Assembly: GCA_014871385.1 (NCBI GenBank)
Contig: CM026427.1
Coordinates: forward strand, 1,732,068 to 1,796,067
DNA: 64,000 bases
Direction of reading: 5' to 3'
DNA from: Ceratodon purpureus
Taxonomy: Eukaryota > Streptophyta > Bryopsida > Pseudoditrichales > Ditrichaceae
Positions 50,712 through 62,804 of the stretch are shown here, piece after piece (position 1 is the stretch's first letter; each line of letters begins with the position of its first letter). Below the pieces are notes generated by a model that did not search any database, was not told the DNA's origin, and was given only the letters and a program-made list of their open reading frames with translations. Made by a program: the position numbers and the translations under genes.

Positions 50712-52727
50712 GATCGTAGAAGGGCTGGGTTACCCGTTGGGCAATTTTTTTCAGTTTTTCTTTGACGGCTGATTGGGGTTTACGCGCAGACAGTACTTCG
50801 CATGTTATCCACCTTCGTTGTCTCGATGCTGTTCACCTCGCAATGGCTCAGGTTTTTCCCCTTCTCGGTGCCAAGGTGCATGCACTCCCCGCACTCAGTC
50901 ACACTGGTTTTTTGTAGAATTACGTTACTCTTCTATTTGATCAGTTTGATATGAGAAGCGTTGCTAAACACTAGGTAGAGAGATTGCAAATAATTAAAAC
51001 CGGCCGCTAAGAGTTTTTGATAACAGCTGCAGCTGTTGTGTTTCGAAACACAGAACTGAACTCCTTTGTAAATGTGTTCATGCTTTGATGTAATGCAATT
51101 TTAACTACGGATTTCTATACGGCTCAGGGTTGCAATCTAATCTCTCTTGCGAATTTTCTCAGTATTGTATAAGATCTGTAGATTACAAACACCACAAGAA
51201 TGTTCAAACGTAATATGTCTTTGTTTATGAAGTGTGTCATGATTTTGTCATTGTCTGTAGATAAATACAATCTATCTTACATATATCACTGAAATCTGGA
51301 AGTATGTATAGTTTTTATTTTCTGTTGTTTGTTATGATAGTCATTTAAAATTACAAACAGTATACACACAGAGGTCATCGTAGTTACAAAGCTTTGCTAA
51401 AACTCCAGAGATGAATCAAGGTAATCAGAATTACAGGGTTTTGATACCAGTATGAATTACAGAAACACATGGTGTTTTCATACACGTCATTTTATTTAGT
51501 TGGACTTGGAGTTTTTTACAACTCCCAGAAGGCGTGTAACGGAGGTAACGTACTCTGCAATAATTCAGTATGCTTAGACCAGACCTGTAACTGGACCCAG
51601 TCGAGCTGATCATTATAGAATGATGTTTGTTTCCATCTGGGATGTCATGTTGTCAATCACTGTGAACTGTAATGATGAATCCAATAACCCGGACCGTCAC
51701 ATCGCAGCCTGAGTCGGTTTAAGATGTCTTCTTCCATCATTAATAATCCAGAACGTTTGTTAAGATCTACGACAGTGTTGATTAAGGCGAAATCTTCAAA
51801 CACTCCTGAATATCTGCCAACTATATCATAAATGTAACCCCGTGGTTATTTTTGTTAATTTTTCCAGAATTGAATCCATCTTAACTGGCTCACGAGAGTA
51901 TGCGAAGCCAGTTTGCACTTCTCTTGTCCTAAGTCACTGCCCATGAGTTCATGGATGTTCTCGTCTGTATTCCGGCGTTGTTTTCCAATGAAACGGTGTT
52001 TTCCTATGGAACTGAGTTATCTAGCAACTCCCCTTGAGAAAAATTTGGGAGTCTTGTAAGTGGCGAGTGCGAACGGTCGAAAGCGTTGAAGGTGCGTGTG
52101 CTATGCGCAGACTCCTAGCTTCGTGATTATGTTTTTAAAATCCTGGAACTAAGGATAAACAGTGTAATCAGTTCACGGTGATGTTGTATGTTCTCTGGAA
52201 ACCTTCTTCATCAGCTTTGATACAATTTTAGTAGACGAGTAATACAACAACATACACTATGAACCCGATACTTTGTAATTGGGTAATGACTATTATCCCC
52301 TTCATCGGAGTTGTTTCTAAGTGTTTCACTCGGTTAGCACTTTCATTGTTCTTGTCGAATCGTGATCCTTCACAATGAAATGTTACAGAACAGTTTTCAT
52401 TAGACCTCGCATTGTAGTTTTATTTTGAGAAAGTCTGTACTTACAAAGCTTCCTTGTCCGCGCCATCTCTAAGTCGTGATGTCCAAATTACGAGGAGATC
52501 AATGGCATAGAGATTGTTCCCACTGTCAATGTCTTGTACTATCATTCTTTTCCAAGATTTTTCGCTAATTTACTCAACGTAACCCAGAAATTTAAGTACG
52601 TGATATTGTGATGATAGAGGCAGACTGCCAGACGTGAATTCGTCTCATAAGGTTGTAAGTGTCTTCTGTTGAGGCGTGTTGGCTGGTAATGATCAAGTAC
52701 GTGTTATTCGTAATGTGTAGAATACAG
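50712..52727 (+). other. Non-coding spacer or long intron inside element C
   Basis: About 2 kb without a supported exon. It may be an intron linking the F-box-like ORF to the acidic ORF at 52728, or an intergenic spacer. Confidence 0.4.
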
Positions 52728-53834
52728 GAAGGAGAGTCGCAGAGTAAGTCATTTTTGGGGAGCATGTCGTCTCAGACTTCAGAAGACGATTCCACGTACA
52801 TAGTGGCGGGTAAGCTTTCAAATGAAATCCGTACCAGCCTCCTAAGAGTACCGTGTTACAAGATTTTATAATTTTAATTCTCACATTTGCTGGGCATATG
52901 TTGATCATTTAGTCGCTGTGATTGTGTTTTCCGATATTAAGTGGTTCTGTGTTACAGCATAAAGCAATGGTGCAATTTTTTGATATGTGAACATATTTCA
53001 GTAGTTCCAGGGAATAGAGGAGGAGAGACGTCTGAGGAATCCTACGAAATGTTGCCACATACGTTTCACAACTTCGGAGAAGTTAGTAACCCATATCGGG
53101 GAGAGGAAGAATCTGCTACATTTTCCGATATGAATGCACGAAGAAGAGCAATTGTGGTTGATGTCAATACGCAGACAGGAGATGAGAAGGACAAATTGTT
53201 GTCCACCGTGCAGAATTCAGTTCCACCTGATGTAGACCAAGCTGATGAAGAATGTGCGGCAGAACAGGTAGGAGGGGGAGACGGCAATGAAGGGCATGAA
53301 AATCATTTCGACGGTCGCATCGTAATTGTAATCAGCGACGACGATGAAGAGGAGCCAATAATTCCGGAGAGTCAGATGGCTGTTCAAATCGGACAGAATG
53401 GGACTGATGTAAGCGATGTAGCTGCATATTGCTCAAACAACACGGTGGAGGGAGACTGCGAACCTTGTAACATTAGACTCGGAGATCCAACAGAGAAATT
53501 GCAATTCACTCCTATTAGTTCCTACACTCAATTGCAGAAATGGGAGTTCGAACAAGGACTTCCAGTCGACGGTGTAGAGGATGTTGAGAAGTGGGCGGTG
53601 GTGGTCGGATTAGCTCGGGATTTTTCGGAACTGCCAATGCCATCAAAGAGAAGAAGATTGGATATGGCGGGCGATCCAACGAAGTGGGGCGAGTCATCCG
53701 GCACAAAAATTAATGGAAAGGAGGTAAATGAGGAAGACAGTCGTGTTTCGGAAGACGAAGAGTTATATGTTGACGACATGGAAATCGACTCGGTGGAAGA
53801 CTACAAAGGAAAAAAACCTCTTAATGAACAATGA
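52728..53834 (+). CDS. Acidic protein of element C with a SUMO-interaction-like motif
   Basis: Two exons, 52728-52809 and 53002-53834, join in phase across AG/GT. The product is about 300 residues, strongly acidic and probably disordered. It contains RIVIVISDDDEEEP, a hydrophobic I/V core followed by acids, which is the classic shape of a SUMO-interaction motif. A small basic cluster (PSKRRRLDM) could be a nuclear localisation signal. It ends EDYKGKKPLNEQ. The upstream start is not identified; exon 52728 opens directly after an acceptor, so an earlier exon, perhaps 50304-50711, should exist. No known family is recognised. Confidence 0.5.
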
Positions 53835-55626
53835 ACTCATTTTGAGGTACTGTAAGAAACCCCAACCATGAATTTCCTATCCACGAATTTTCTGTACCCG
53901 ATTTTTACAGCGCTAACTGATAAATGAAGTATGCAAAACCGTCTCAAGACTTTAATTTTGTCTTTTATAATTTTACATTGCAGTTATAAGGCGATAAGCG
54001 ACTATGCTGTGTATTCGGAATTCAAAGAACTTGGACTCGGATATGAAGCGAAGAAAATGATTTGGCTAAGCTTCGATTTGAATGGAGTGGAGTTTGTCTT
54101 CGTCTCAAGTGAGGATTTTCGGGTTTTAATTTGCGATGCAGTTCTATTCAGTAGTACTTTGTTCTTAGCAGGTTTTATAAATTTTTGATTCACGAGAGAA
54201 TGCAATGTGTGGAAATAGAACTCGGCAGTACATTTGAAAACAGACAGTAGTTTCGTAACCTTTGTAAGGTGACCAGTCAGCGGAGTTTAATGTGGACTCA
54301 TTATTTCAGTATGACCACTATCTCAGTGCTGGCACTGAAGATGTTGTTCGGAGAATACAGAATTCATTTTGTTAAAGCAACGTAGTAATATATGAACTCC
54401 TGAAATATGGGTTTTCGTCGCATAGAATGTTCTAACCATCGGAGGGTAACCGTGATGTTGGCACTTCGTGATACCTACTTCGTAGTTAATAAACATGTGA
54501 TTAGTGGGAATCGTATGAAGTATCATGAATGTTTTGTAAAGTGCAACCTACCTGTATCTGTTTCTGACTCTAAATGTTCATTCCATAAAGTGTTAAACAC
54601 TGGTTGTTAGAATGTGCGAACAGCAGTGCACTCGGAGTCTCGACATATTGTAGTATGGTTTTCTATCATCTGAGAATAGAATGTGTGGCTTCAATTTTAG
54701 TGGCTGCATGTGTTTGTGTATAGTGTACAACCTTGAATAGAACACCAACTCAGAAGTATGGTTGTCACTGCTACCTGATCTATAACGGAAGAGAAGTATC
54801 GGGTGTGCTTTTTGAACTTCATTTCGAAGGTGAGATCTGTCTAATAATTTGCATAGTACTTTCATACGCGGGAATAATCTATGCAATGTAATGATATAAT
54901 TCATTCATACTGCAGTCCAGCTGTATACTATTGGAAAATGTGAGAACTTACCAAACATTTTGAACTGATGCAGAATACGAAGAAGAAGTACTTCGAAGTT
55001 CATTTTTTGTTAGAAGTTTTGTGATGGGATGAGAATACCATCACAGGATCGCTAAAGACAGTTTATGATGTAATAAGGGACGGTCATCACTCTGTGAGAC
55101 TAAGGGCAGTCGCACACATATTAATCTGAAGTGCACAAATCATTTAATGTCTCGCAACTGTCCTGGAAAAGCACAGTGTTGGAGTCGTAACGTGATAACT
55201 CGTCCGGTCTAACAGATTTTCTGAATTCCGTGTTAGTGTTTGTTTTCTATTTCAGGGGGAACAAGTTAATGGATTATGGATCGGAATTCATATGGACAAA
55301 GAAAATGTAGACAGTTAAGGAATCCGCATGGGCGAATATTTCCATACACAGCAGATGACAGCGACTAGTGAAGTTCAGACGGAAATGGAGGTGAAGTCCA
55401 GGGTTTATGGAAATATAGATAAAATCAGTAAAATACAAGGCTTTACACTGAAGAACTGTTTGATAGTAGTGGAAATTTTTTCGAAGCCAGTGTAAGACAT
55501 TCTATTTATGGCGCTTTCTAGGTACAAGTATATGGGCTGCGCAATGCAGGTACTTAGTACCAGAATAGGAATGCAGTGGAGGTAAAAAATCGTCTGAATT
55601 TCGATTGAGTCTCGTGAGTGCTAGAA
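53835..55626 (+). other. Spacer or intron inside element C
   Basis: No supported exon. A frame at 53931-54188 is open but has hydrophobic, intron-like content and no homologue that I recognise. Confidence 0.4.
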
Positions 55627-56109
55627 ATGGACAGACTCGTAGAGAGCGTTGAGCGATTACACCTCGCAGAGACAGGGACATTGGTTGTACAACTAGAACT
55701 GAACACTTTACGGTATGAAATGCGGTCCATAGATCCCCAGGAACTTCGAGAGGCATTGAGAGATGCGCAGGAGGAATATGAAAACGAGTTAGATGTTTTG
55801 CACAATCTCCTCTCACTGTTTGCCCCCACGCGTTACAGGCGGGGAGTAATTGATGTAGACAGAAGGCTAGGGAGGCAACTTGACGACGTCATGGCCGCTA
55901 GGGCTGCGAAAGATGATGCACGCCAACGATGGTGGCGAGGTACGAGTCGTAGGGAGACGCTACGGGCACTGGTAACGCAAGCCGAGGCAGAACTCGAAAG
56001 TCTGAAGGCCGTGGAACAGCTAACCAGAGAAGATTGCTATGAGCCAATTGTGCAAATGGCTAGCGTATGGACGACTTGTCAGCGAAGAATAAGAAACGAG
56101 GTTGAATAA
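55627..56109 (+). CDS. Coiled-coil protein of element C
   Basis: A 160-residue frame from the ATG at 55627 (MDRLVESVERLHLAETG), almost entirely charged and helical: ELREALRDAQEEYENELDVL, DRRLGRQLDDVMAARAAKDD and LRALVTQAEAELESLKAVEQ. By position, last in the element on the transposase strand, and by character it parallels the coiled-coil second exon of ORF3 in A and B, though I cannot align the sequences. It may be the last exon of a gene that begins at 50304 or 52728. Confidence 0.6.
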   Translation: MDRLVESVERLHLAETGTLVVQLELNTLRYEMRSIDPQELREALRDAQEEYENELDVLHNLLSLFAPTRYRRGVIDVDRRLGRQLDDVMAARAAKDDARQRWWRGTSRRETLRALVTQAEAELESLKAVEQLTREDCYEPIVQMASVWTTCQRRIRNEVE

Positions 56110-58328
56110 CCCGTGAAGTACAGAGGTCGGTGTACATTCTATTCATTTTATTAGTTCATGTGTTACATAGAGTGGATACAATGTTGAATATCAATTCAAC
56201 AGACATTTTGTTGAATTTGTAATTGGGATGCGTGTATGTTCACTTTCCCCTTTACTCACTTCGTTCTCTCGTCTAAGCAATCGGAATTTATTCCATTTCA
56301 ATTTGTAATTCGGATACGTTGTTTGGCTGTGTATGAATCTGTCATTTTCAAGTATGTATTGTGTGGTTAGACCATAGTTTTAACGTTGCTTGTATCATAA
56401 GTTCTTACTCGGCACATAATACAGAATTAGTTTTACTAGACATGTCGATTCTTGTGCTGTTCATAGTTGACAGGAGCCTGTGTTTCTAATAAAGGAAGTG
56501 AACGTAAGATCGCAGGACCAAAATCGGTGGCAATGGAGCAGCCCGAGAATGATGTTGCCTCGAACAAGACGGGGCTGACAAAGAGAATGAAGCCGGATGC
56601 CAGAAATATCATACTCGGGAGCATGCCACGGAGAAGATCACCTTGAAGGATCGATTTGGGAAGAACCTTTAGCTCCAAAAAGTTTGAAGATGTATTGGTG
56701 ACAAACAATCCAAATGATTGATTGTAGATATTACTCCGAGATTTTCTGATTTTAATTCTAATCTGTGGTTTTAGAGTTTGATAAAGCTTTACGGTGTGAC
56801 ATTCATGGTTGGGGTTTCTTGTGAGGAATACCATGGCAGATTTATTCTGTAGATAGCTTTATAGTTCCCATATGTTTTATGCGTCTTGTTTATCGTCCAC
56901 AGATGTCACAGCAATGTTTGATTGAAGAATCTGAACTATTATGAGTGACTTTCCGATTGTTTTCTTCTTGAAGGCCGACTCTTAAACTTCAATGTATTGA
57001 GGGTATTCTATGGTACATCTGTATTCGGTGCATCCGCATTTGTAATAAACTGGATTTTCTAAGATGTTTTATCGTTATACCTGCGTAGATGTACATGATG
57101 GATCCTGTTTTGAGATTTTTTTTTTATACATGAAATGTCCGAATATGACTGGATTTTTATTTAGAACAACAATTTCAAGTCAACTCATCTCATTTGTCAT
57201 TTATGAACGCTATGTATAGTTTTTAACGTACAATTGTAAAGGTGTTTCTTTGATGGAGGGATGTCTGCAAAGAAGCGATGAAGTGAAGAAATATTAATTG
57301 AGGATTGTCTCGAAGCTATAGTCAAACATGAAGGTGAGTTTACCCATTACTGCCCTTTCACGTGATTTCATTTCTGTCTTGGATGATTAGTGTCATTCGA
57401 CTGATCGGTGGAGTTTTTGGCGGAATAAGAAAGAAAAAAATTGAACAAAGCAAATTACTAGGTTTAAAACACTTGTAGTTGTGAGTGCGCGGATGCAAGG
57501 GGTTGTAATGGAAGTGGAGGTTTATGGACGATGAGGTGTGTGAGTTGGTAGGTGTGCGGTGTTGATAAATAACGCATGTAATTTCTGAAAATGTAGTGAG
57601 CGGGGATTGACAAAGAGTGAGGAGGCAAGAAGACGAACAAAGCATGATTGGTTTGATGGTGATGCCATGGTGGCGACAGCGTGTTCACCAAGAAGGTGTG
57701 TAATACAAGTGAAGAAAGGTGCCTTCAATTTCAGCTAATGTTGAAGACAACCTTCAGTGATAACAAATGGGATTACTGTAATGAGGGGAGTCTCGAAGAG
57801 TAACGATACCGACTCTGTGTGAGTGTCGGTGTAGATTTTCTACACGAAGCCGCATCATGTAAGTGTGAATCTATGAAATGTACACCCCATTTTGGACATT
57901 GTAATGCAGTGACGGTATGACAGAACTGAAGACATGAGGTGTTCGAAGATGTTGGGGTCATATCTACAGTCATCATTCTGCCTGCATAGATACCTCGTAA
58001 ATAGCGCTGAGTGACCATAATGTTCAAACGAGGACTCCAGGTCGAAGATCACGAGGACAGCTCATGCACCCATACATATTCCGATAACCACACATTAATG
58101 AAGATGTCAACATATCAATTGAGCTGCGTACATGAGGGCCACGGGAAAATTCGGCATAGTAACTCGAAACAAAAAAATTTACAGCGTGAAACTCCAAATT
58201 CGCTGTATGCTTGACACGACACTGCCGGGACTCACAGTTTCGACAGATTTCCCCTTCCGTCATTTTAAGTGCCTCGAAAGACACACAACGGACACAGTGT
58301 CATTTACAGGGACATCGCTCAGGACCAA
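56110..58328 (+). other. Right subterminal region of element C, largely non-coding
   Basis: Mostly without coding support. A plus-strand segment at about 56494-56646 could be a small exon: it follows an AG, reads KSVAMEQPENDVASNKTGL and ends in a basic MPRRRSP before TGA. I see no dense CCGG-motif array here or at the left end of C, unlike elements A and B. Confidence 0.4.
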
Positions 58329-58341
58329 ATTCCTACTAGTG
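58329..58341 (-). repeat. Right terminal inverted repeat of element C
   Basis: ATTCCTACTAGTG, the exact reverse complement of the left terminus. It is followed by ACA (58342-58344), the second target copy. Confidence 0.95.
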
Positions 58342-58344
58342 ACA

Positions 58345-60758
58345 TATGGAATTAAGCGCATATCCTCCCTCTTCAAATTGCCATATTGGCGGGTATGTCA
58401 CTTCTGACCCTTCATATTGTGCGCTGTTTCTTCAGAATTGTTGATTTTTCATGTTCACAGTAAGGTCTATCCCACGCTACACTCATGTCTACTATCCTGA
58501 CCGATCTGGTATCCTTAAATTCTGTTTGTAGTTCACATTGTTTGGTTGCCTTATTTTGTCTGCCCTATGCTATGGTCAACATCCAAGGCCGGCAATTATG
58601 TAGGGTTACATAGCTCCCTGATCAAGCACGGTCACTACAGTCTCTGGCATTGGTGACTTTAAGAAACACGAATTGTCGATCAATTATGCTGTTTTTTTCC
58701 CTGCACGTGATTGCATAGGGCTCATAAGTGAAGTAGTTTAATTGACATGTGAACCAAACCGGTTCCTGGCCAATTCCAGGCTTTGCTCTGCCATGTAGTC
58801 ATAAACTGAGCAGGGACAACGATAATACTGTGAGCACTAATTTATTGTAAGTGTTTTTTGTGGCAGTTGCTTTCAATCAGGCACACGTTCGACGTGATGC
58901 ATGTGGAGCGCAACGTGTCGAACAATATCCTCAAGCATATAATGGGCGAAAAGGATACTGTCGCTGGCAGACGGGACATGGAAGAGGCTGTAAAATTTGA
59001 ACAATTGTGGCTACAGCGAGACGGAGAGGCAGGGGATTACATCATGTCCGCAGCTCCATGGGTGTTCACAGCAAGGGAGAAGGCGACTTTTGTTGATCTG
59101 ATATCACACACTAGAGTGCCTACGGGATATAGTGCGACGCTCATGAAGCATGTGGGTGAGCAGAAGCTGGCGAGGCTAAAATCTCACGACCATCATTGTT
59201 TCCTTAGCAGATTATGCCCACTGCTATCTGACACAGTCTATCCCGTGGAACAAGAGTAGCGATTATCAGGCTTGGCAATTTATTCCACCGCATCTGCGCC
59301 AAGGTGATCAATCCCGGAGACATGCGTGACCTGAAGACATTCGCAGCTGAAACTCTCTGTCTGGTAGAGTTGAACTTCCCCCCGGGCTTCTTCGATATAA
59401 TGGTCCACCTAGTGATCCATTTGGTGGACGAGCTCTCGCAGTGCGGTCCAGTCCACAGTCGGTGGTGCTACGGCATTGAGAGATACCTTGGAGTGCTGAC
59501 ATTGTATGTGCGGGACACTTCGAAACCCGAGGCTGGGATGGCTTCCGGGTATGCTATAGATGAAGCCCTCGGATTTTGTACCGAGTATTTCTCGTTATAT
59601 ACCCACACCCGGCGCCGTATATGGGATCCAGAGCAGGAGCTCCGAGACTCTGGGGAAGTCCTTCTTGGGAAAGCTACCAAGTGTCGACTTACCGAACTGG
59701 AAATGGCGCAGATTCACGAGTACGTGCTCAAACATTCAGTTCACACGGCTGAACTTTTAAGGTAAATTCTGAAACATTCCTCGCATACGCTATGCATGGA
59801 CTTGTAAGGTTTTTTTATATTTTATCCCAATGCCAACACTCTCTGACCATTCCGAGTGGTATGCTGTTCCAGCGAATACGAGGAACAGAAGGCTGCACGT
59901 ACCTCGTCGCGTAACATCTTCCGGGCACAAGCCAGAGCTCGATCCCTACTCTCGAGGACTCCAGTTCGAATTGTTTACCCACCGCATCTGAATGGTCAAT
60001 TTCCCGGGTTCCCATTGTGGCTTTATGAGCACGTGAAGTCACTCCAAGCAGCTGATTTTCCAGTCCCCATGAGCGTGATCATGTTGTCCCACCCTCCCAA
60101 CCCAGAAGCGCTGAAATACAGGGCCATGTGGGCATACGGAGCCCACTTCCGCTGTGACATTCCAGAAGGCCCCGGTCATGTCACGTTTGACAAGGGGATA
60201 GCACACATCACCGAAGAAGGCCTAGATGATGCCATTGACGTCGGCGTTCTGAAGTCAATAATTCTTGTTTCTTTCGGGTCCTTGAATACTGTGCTCATGG
60301 AAGGTCAATGGTTCAAGAAAACTGATCAGGGGAGGGCTTCCATTCGGAAGGATTGGTATGGTTTTTGGACCATTCACTCGGGGGCAACAAAAGACCGTCA
60401 CGTTCACAACCCGTATGCCTTCCCAGAGAAAATCAGCCAGGTTTTCTTTATGGACGACACAGAGGATCCGCTCATTAAAGTTGTCCTTCGAAACGATATT
60501 CGCAGCGTGCAGATTGTTGGGGAGCGCGAGTTGCCGTATTTTGGCGCCAGTGGATGTGAAGACGGCTCGCTACTAAACCACACGCTTGGTACTCCGATTA
60601 TGGAGACTCAGAGTCATACTCCGGCCGAAGGTACAGTTGTCCATGAACAGGATGTGCGCGTGGTCGACGCTGACATGCTGAACCCCGAACCAGACAATCA
60701 TTTCGAGGACGCAGAGTACGAGGATGAGTTGGTCCAAGCTTACGAGAATATTATGTAG
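58345..60758 (+). pseudogene. CACTA tnp2-type transposase of element B, 3' part (frameshift)
   Basis: Directly after element C the interrupted exon resumes as YGIKRISSLFKLPYWR and ends at 58392. Exon 3 (58867-59761) begins LLSIRHTFDVMHVERN, continues through GEKDTVAGRRDMEEA and LARLKSHDHHCFLSRL, and then carries DUF4218 (LNFPPGFFDIMVHLVIHLVD, SRWCYGIERYLGVL). Exon 4 (59873-60758) carries DUF4216 (LMEGQWFKKTDQ, YAFPEKISQVFFMDD). Exon 3 changes frame by one lost base near 59238, between CPLLSDTVYP and TRVAIIRLGNLF. Together with the three stops of the 5' part, this shows the gene is dead even without the insertion. Confidence 0.92.
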
Positions 60759-61581
60759 TCTTTGATAGGGTGGTGCACCGGGTGATTTGGCTCCTCCTGG
60801 CTCTGATTTATCTCTTGTAGTGGTTTGGAATCACTTTATAGCCCGAGGAATAAAATATGGAACCGTGGCGATGTCCATAGCTGCATGCTCTACTTTTGGA
60901 TTTCTTCCTGCCTATACAGCTTACGAATGCGATTGAACATTCAGTGTTATGTATTTTGGAGACATCGATCATGGTGAATGTGTCTTCTGCGTGACTTGGT
61001 TCACTGGTGTGGTGCGACTCTGGGTTCAAAACGTTAATTGAAGAAACTATTTCTCATTGCAATACCTGAACCTGCGTATACGATCATTTCTGCTGCGATC
61101 ATTTCTGCTGAACCATCGTTTTCTACTCTGAATCTTGATTGTTGCGTTCTGAAATTTCTTGTGAACGCAGGGCATTCGATGAGTTTGGTGAGTTCGGAGT
61201 GAAATACGGTCCATGTTTCGAAAAGCAAGTATGTGTACTAAACTCATGACGAATGCTAAATTCTTTGATTAATTATTTGAATTTCCTGTTGCCCCTGAAA
61301 GGTGAAGTGCTTGAGCTCAGTCTGTCATGTCTTGTACAGGAATTTGTATTCTTTAGCTAAATGGACCTTCAAATGGATCCAGGATCTATGACTAAATGGT
61401 GTTTCCATGGAGACTGTGGACTGTGCGGAACTGCCATGTGCAAAGGAATTTGCACTATCCCATGTCGTGGATCGTTGTGGGTAAAAAAAAAATCAGCTCT
61501 GAGACGTTCCAGATAGATACTAGACAATACACATTAATGAGTCAGCGAGGTTCTTTCCATTGGTCCATTACGTTACATGAT
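60759..61581 (+). other. Spacer inside element B
   Basis: From the transposase stop to the repetitive ORF I see no supported coding exon. Confidence 0.45.
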
Positions 61582-62163
61582 TTTATTGAGGAAGCATCTG
61601 CTCTTGGAGAGGAAGTAGCTGCGTGAGTAAGGGAGATTTCTATTGCTGAAGAGAGTGTACCCGCTGCATTGAAGGAAGACCATGTTGTTGGCGAAGAATA
61701 AACAGCCACTGTTGAAGATCATGCAGTTGTTCCAGTTGATGATAGCCCTGCTAAGCGTTACCTCGAGCTTCCATTCCCGGTAGAGACCCCTGGAGTTGAT
61801 GAGGAGTCACCCGCTCCAATTGAGGTGGCAACAACTCTTGTCGTGGAAATAGTTGCCACAGTCCACGATGCCCCTGCTGTCGAGGCGAAGCATGAGACTT
61901 TACAGGCAGAAACAACTGTTGTTCACAAGGCCGCATCCGCACCTGTATTGGAGGCCCCTGCAGTCATGGAGACGGAATGGACATTGATAGTAAAGGTCCC
62001 TGCTGTTGAAGAGGATGCCACCCTGAAGAATGCACCTACTCTTCTATCGATTAATCTGACTGCGCCTGCTGAAGATTCCCCCTCTGTTGAAGAAGAGGCA
62101 CTTGTTCCCGTGGAGGAAGCAACAACAAATCAAGTGGGGACAACTGCTTTCGAAGACACCTAA
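61582..62163 (+). pseudogene. Val/Glu/Ala/Pro-rich repetitive ORF in element B, with stops
   Basis: One frame gives about 190 codons of imperfect short repeats rich in V, E, A and P: for example SPAPIEVATTLV, DAPAVEAKHETLQAETTVVH, APVLEAPAV and KVPAVEEDATLK. It is broken by in-frame stops at 61624-61626 and 61699-61701; the last 112 codons (61825-62163) are uninterrupted. The repeat style resembles PEVK-like spacer regions. There is no equivalent in elements A or C. It may be a captured, decaying host fragment or a lost accessory gene. No family is recognised. Confidence 0.45.
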
Positions 62164-62804
62164 GCGCCATTTCCGGTAGCGGCACCATGTATTCACTGGA
62201 TGACCTCTACTTCACTGAAGGTAAAGGTAGCTGCTCACGTTATCTTAGAGTTGTGTTCTAAAACCATGGCTGCCAATGTAATTCCGATGCTTGTAGCTGC
62301 TGTCATTCATTGCTCAATGTTGCACGTTTGTGTGATACTTTGTAAGTGTTGACCCACTTTGTACTGTACACTGAACAGATGGTGAAAAACAATGGATGCG
62401 ACGTTAATATTGCAACCCGGAGCGCATCCAATACATTGTACGTTTCATTTAACCCGAAAGCACACCCATCATAAGATCTGATTTTTTTTAGATTAGAAAA
62501 TCTCTGCAGAAATTCATGAGTGCATACAGCACACAATAGCCCTAAATCTCATTAAGACACCGTACTCATTGTCATAAATTAGCCTACTCTAATCAATGCA
62601 CGTTTACAACTCTCCTGATATTACTATCTTGTTCTCCAAGTTATTTGCCTCACTCCCATTAGCATTCTAAGTGACTTCCAACTTCCGCACCTCCTGTCTC
62701 TCAGTCTTCTGAGGTCTTCATCCTGTTGTTCTTACGTCGGTCATCTTTAGTAGCTCTGAATTCTCTTTGTTAGTCTCCCGCTCTTGTCAGGTTCACTCTC
62801 AAGG

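Larger units (their letters stand above)
34884..58341 (+). mobile_element. CACTA element C, complete 23.5 kb copy nested in the transposase gene of element B
   Basis: Both ends read CACTAGTAGGAAT inwards, a perfect 13-bp terminal inverted repeat, and both flanks are ACA. The interrupted exon of element B stops at SDPVRT and resumes at YGIKRISSLFKLPYW, in frame and collinear with element A's transposase, which independently proves the borders. Inside are an intact-looking ten-exon Transposase_24-type gene (minus), an intact tnp2 transposase of about 1,305 residues (plus), and three downstream plus-strand ORFs. The copy is more than twice the size of element A. Intact main genes and perfect termini suggest a young insertion. 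Confidence 0.95.

Noticed and set aside
56436-56834. 132-codon minus-strand frame with a hydrophobic segment
   Set aside because: The same bases on the plus strand read as a hydrophilic exon-like segment with a basic end, which fits the element's orientation better; the hydrophobic frame is likely its shadow.
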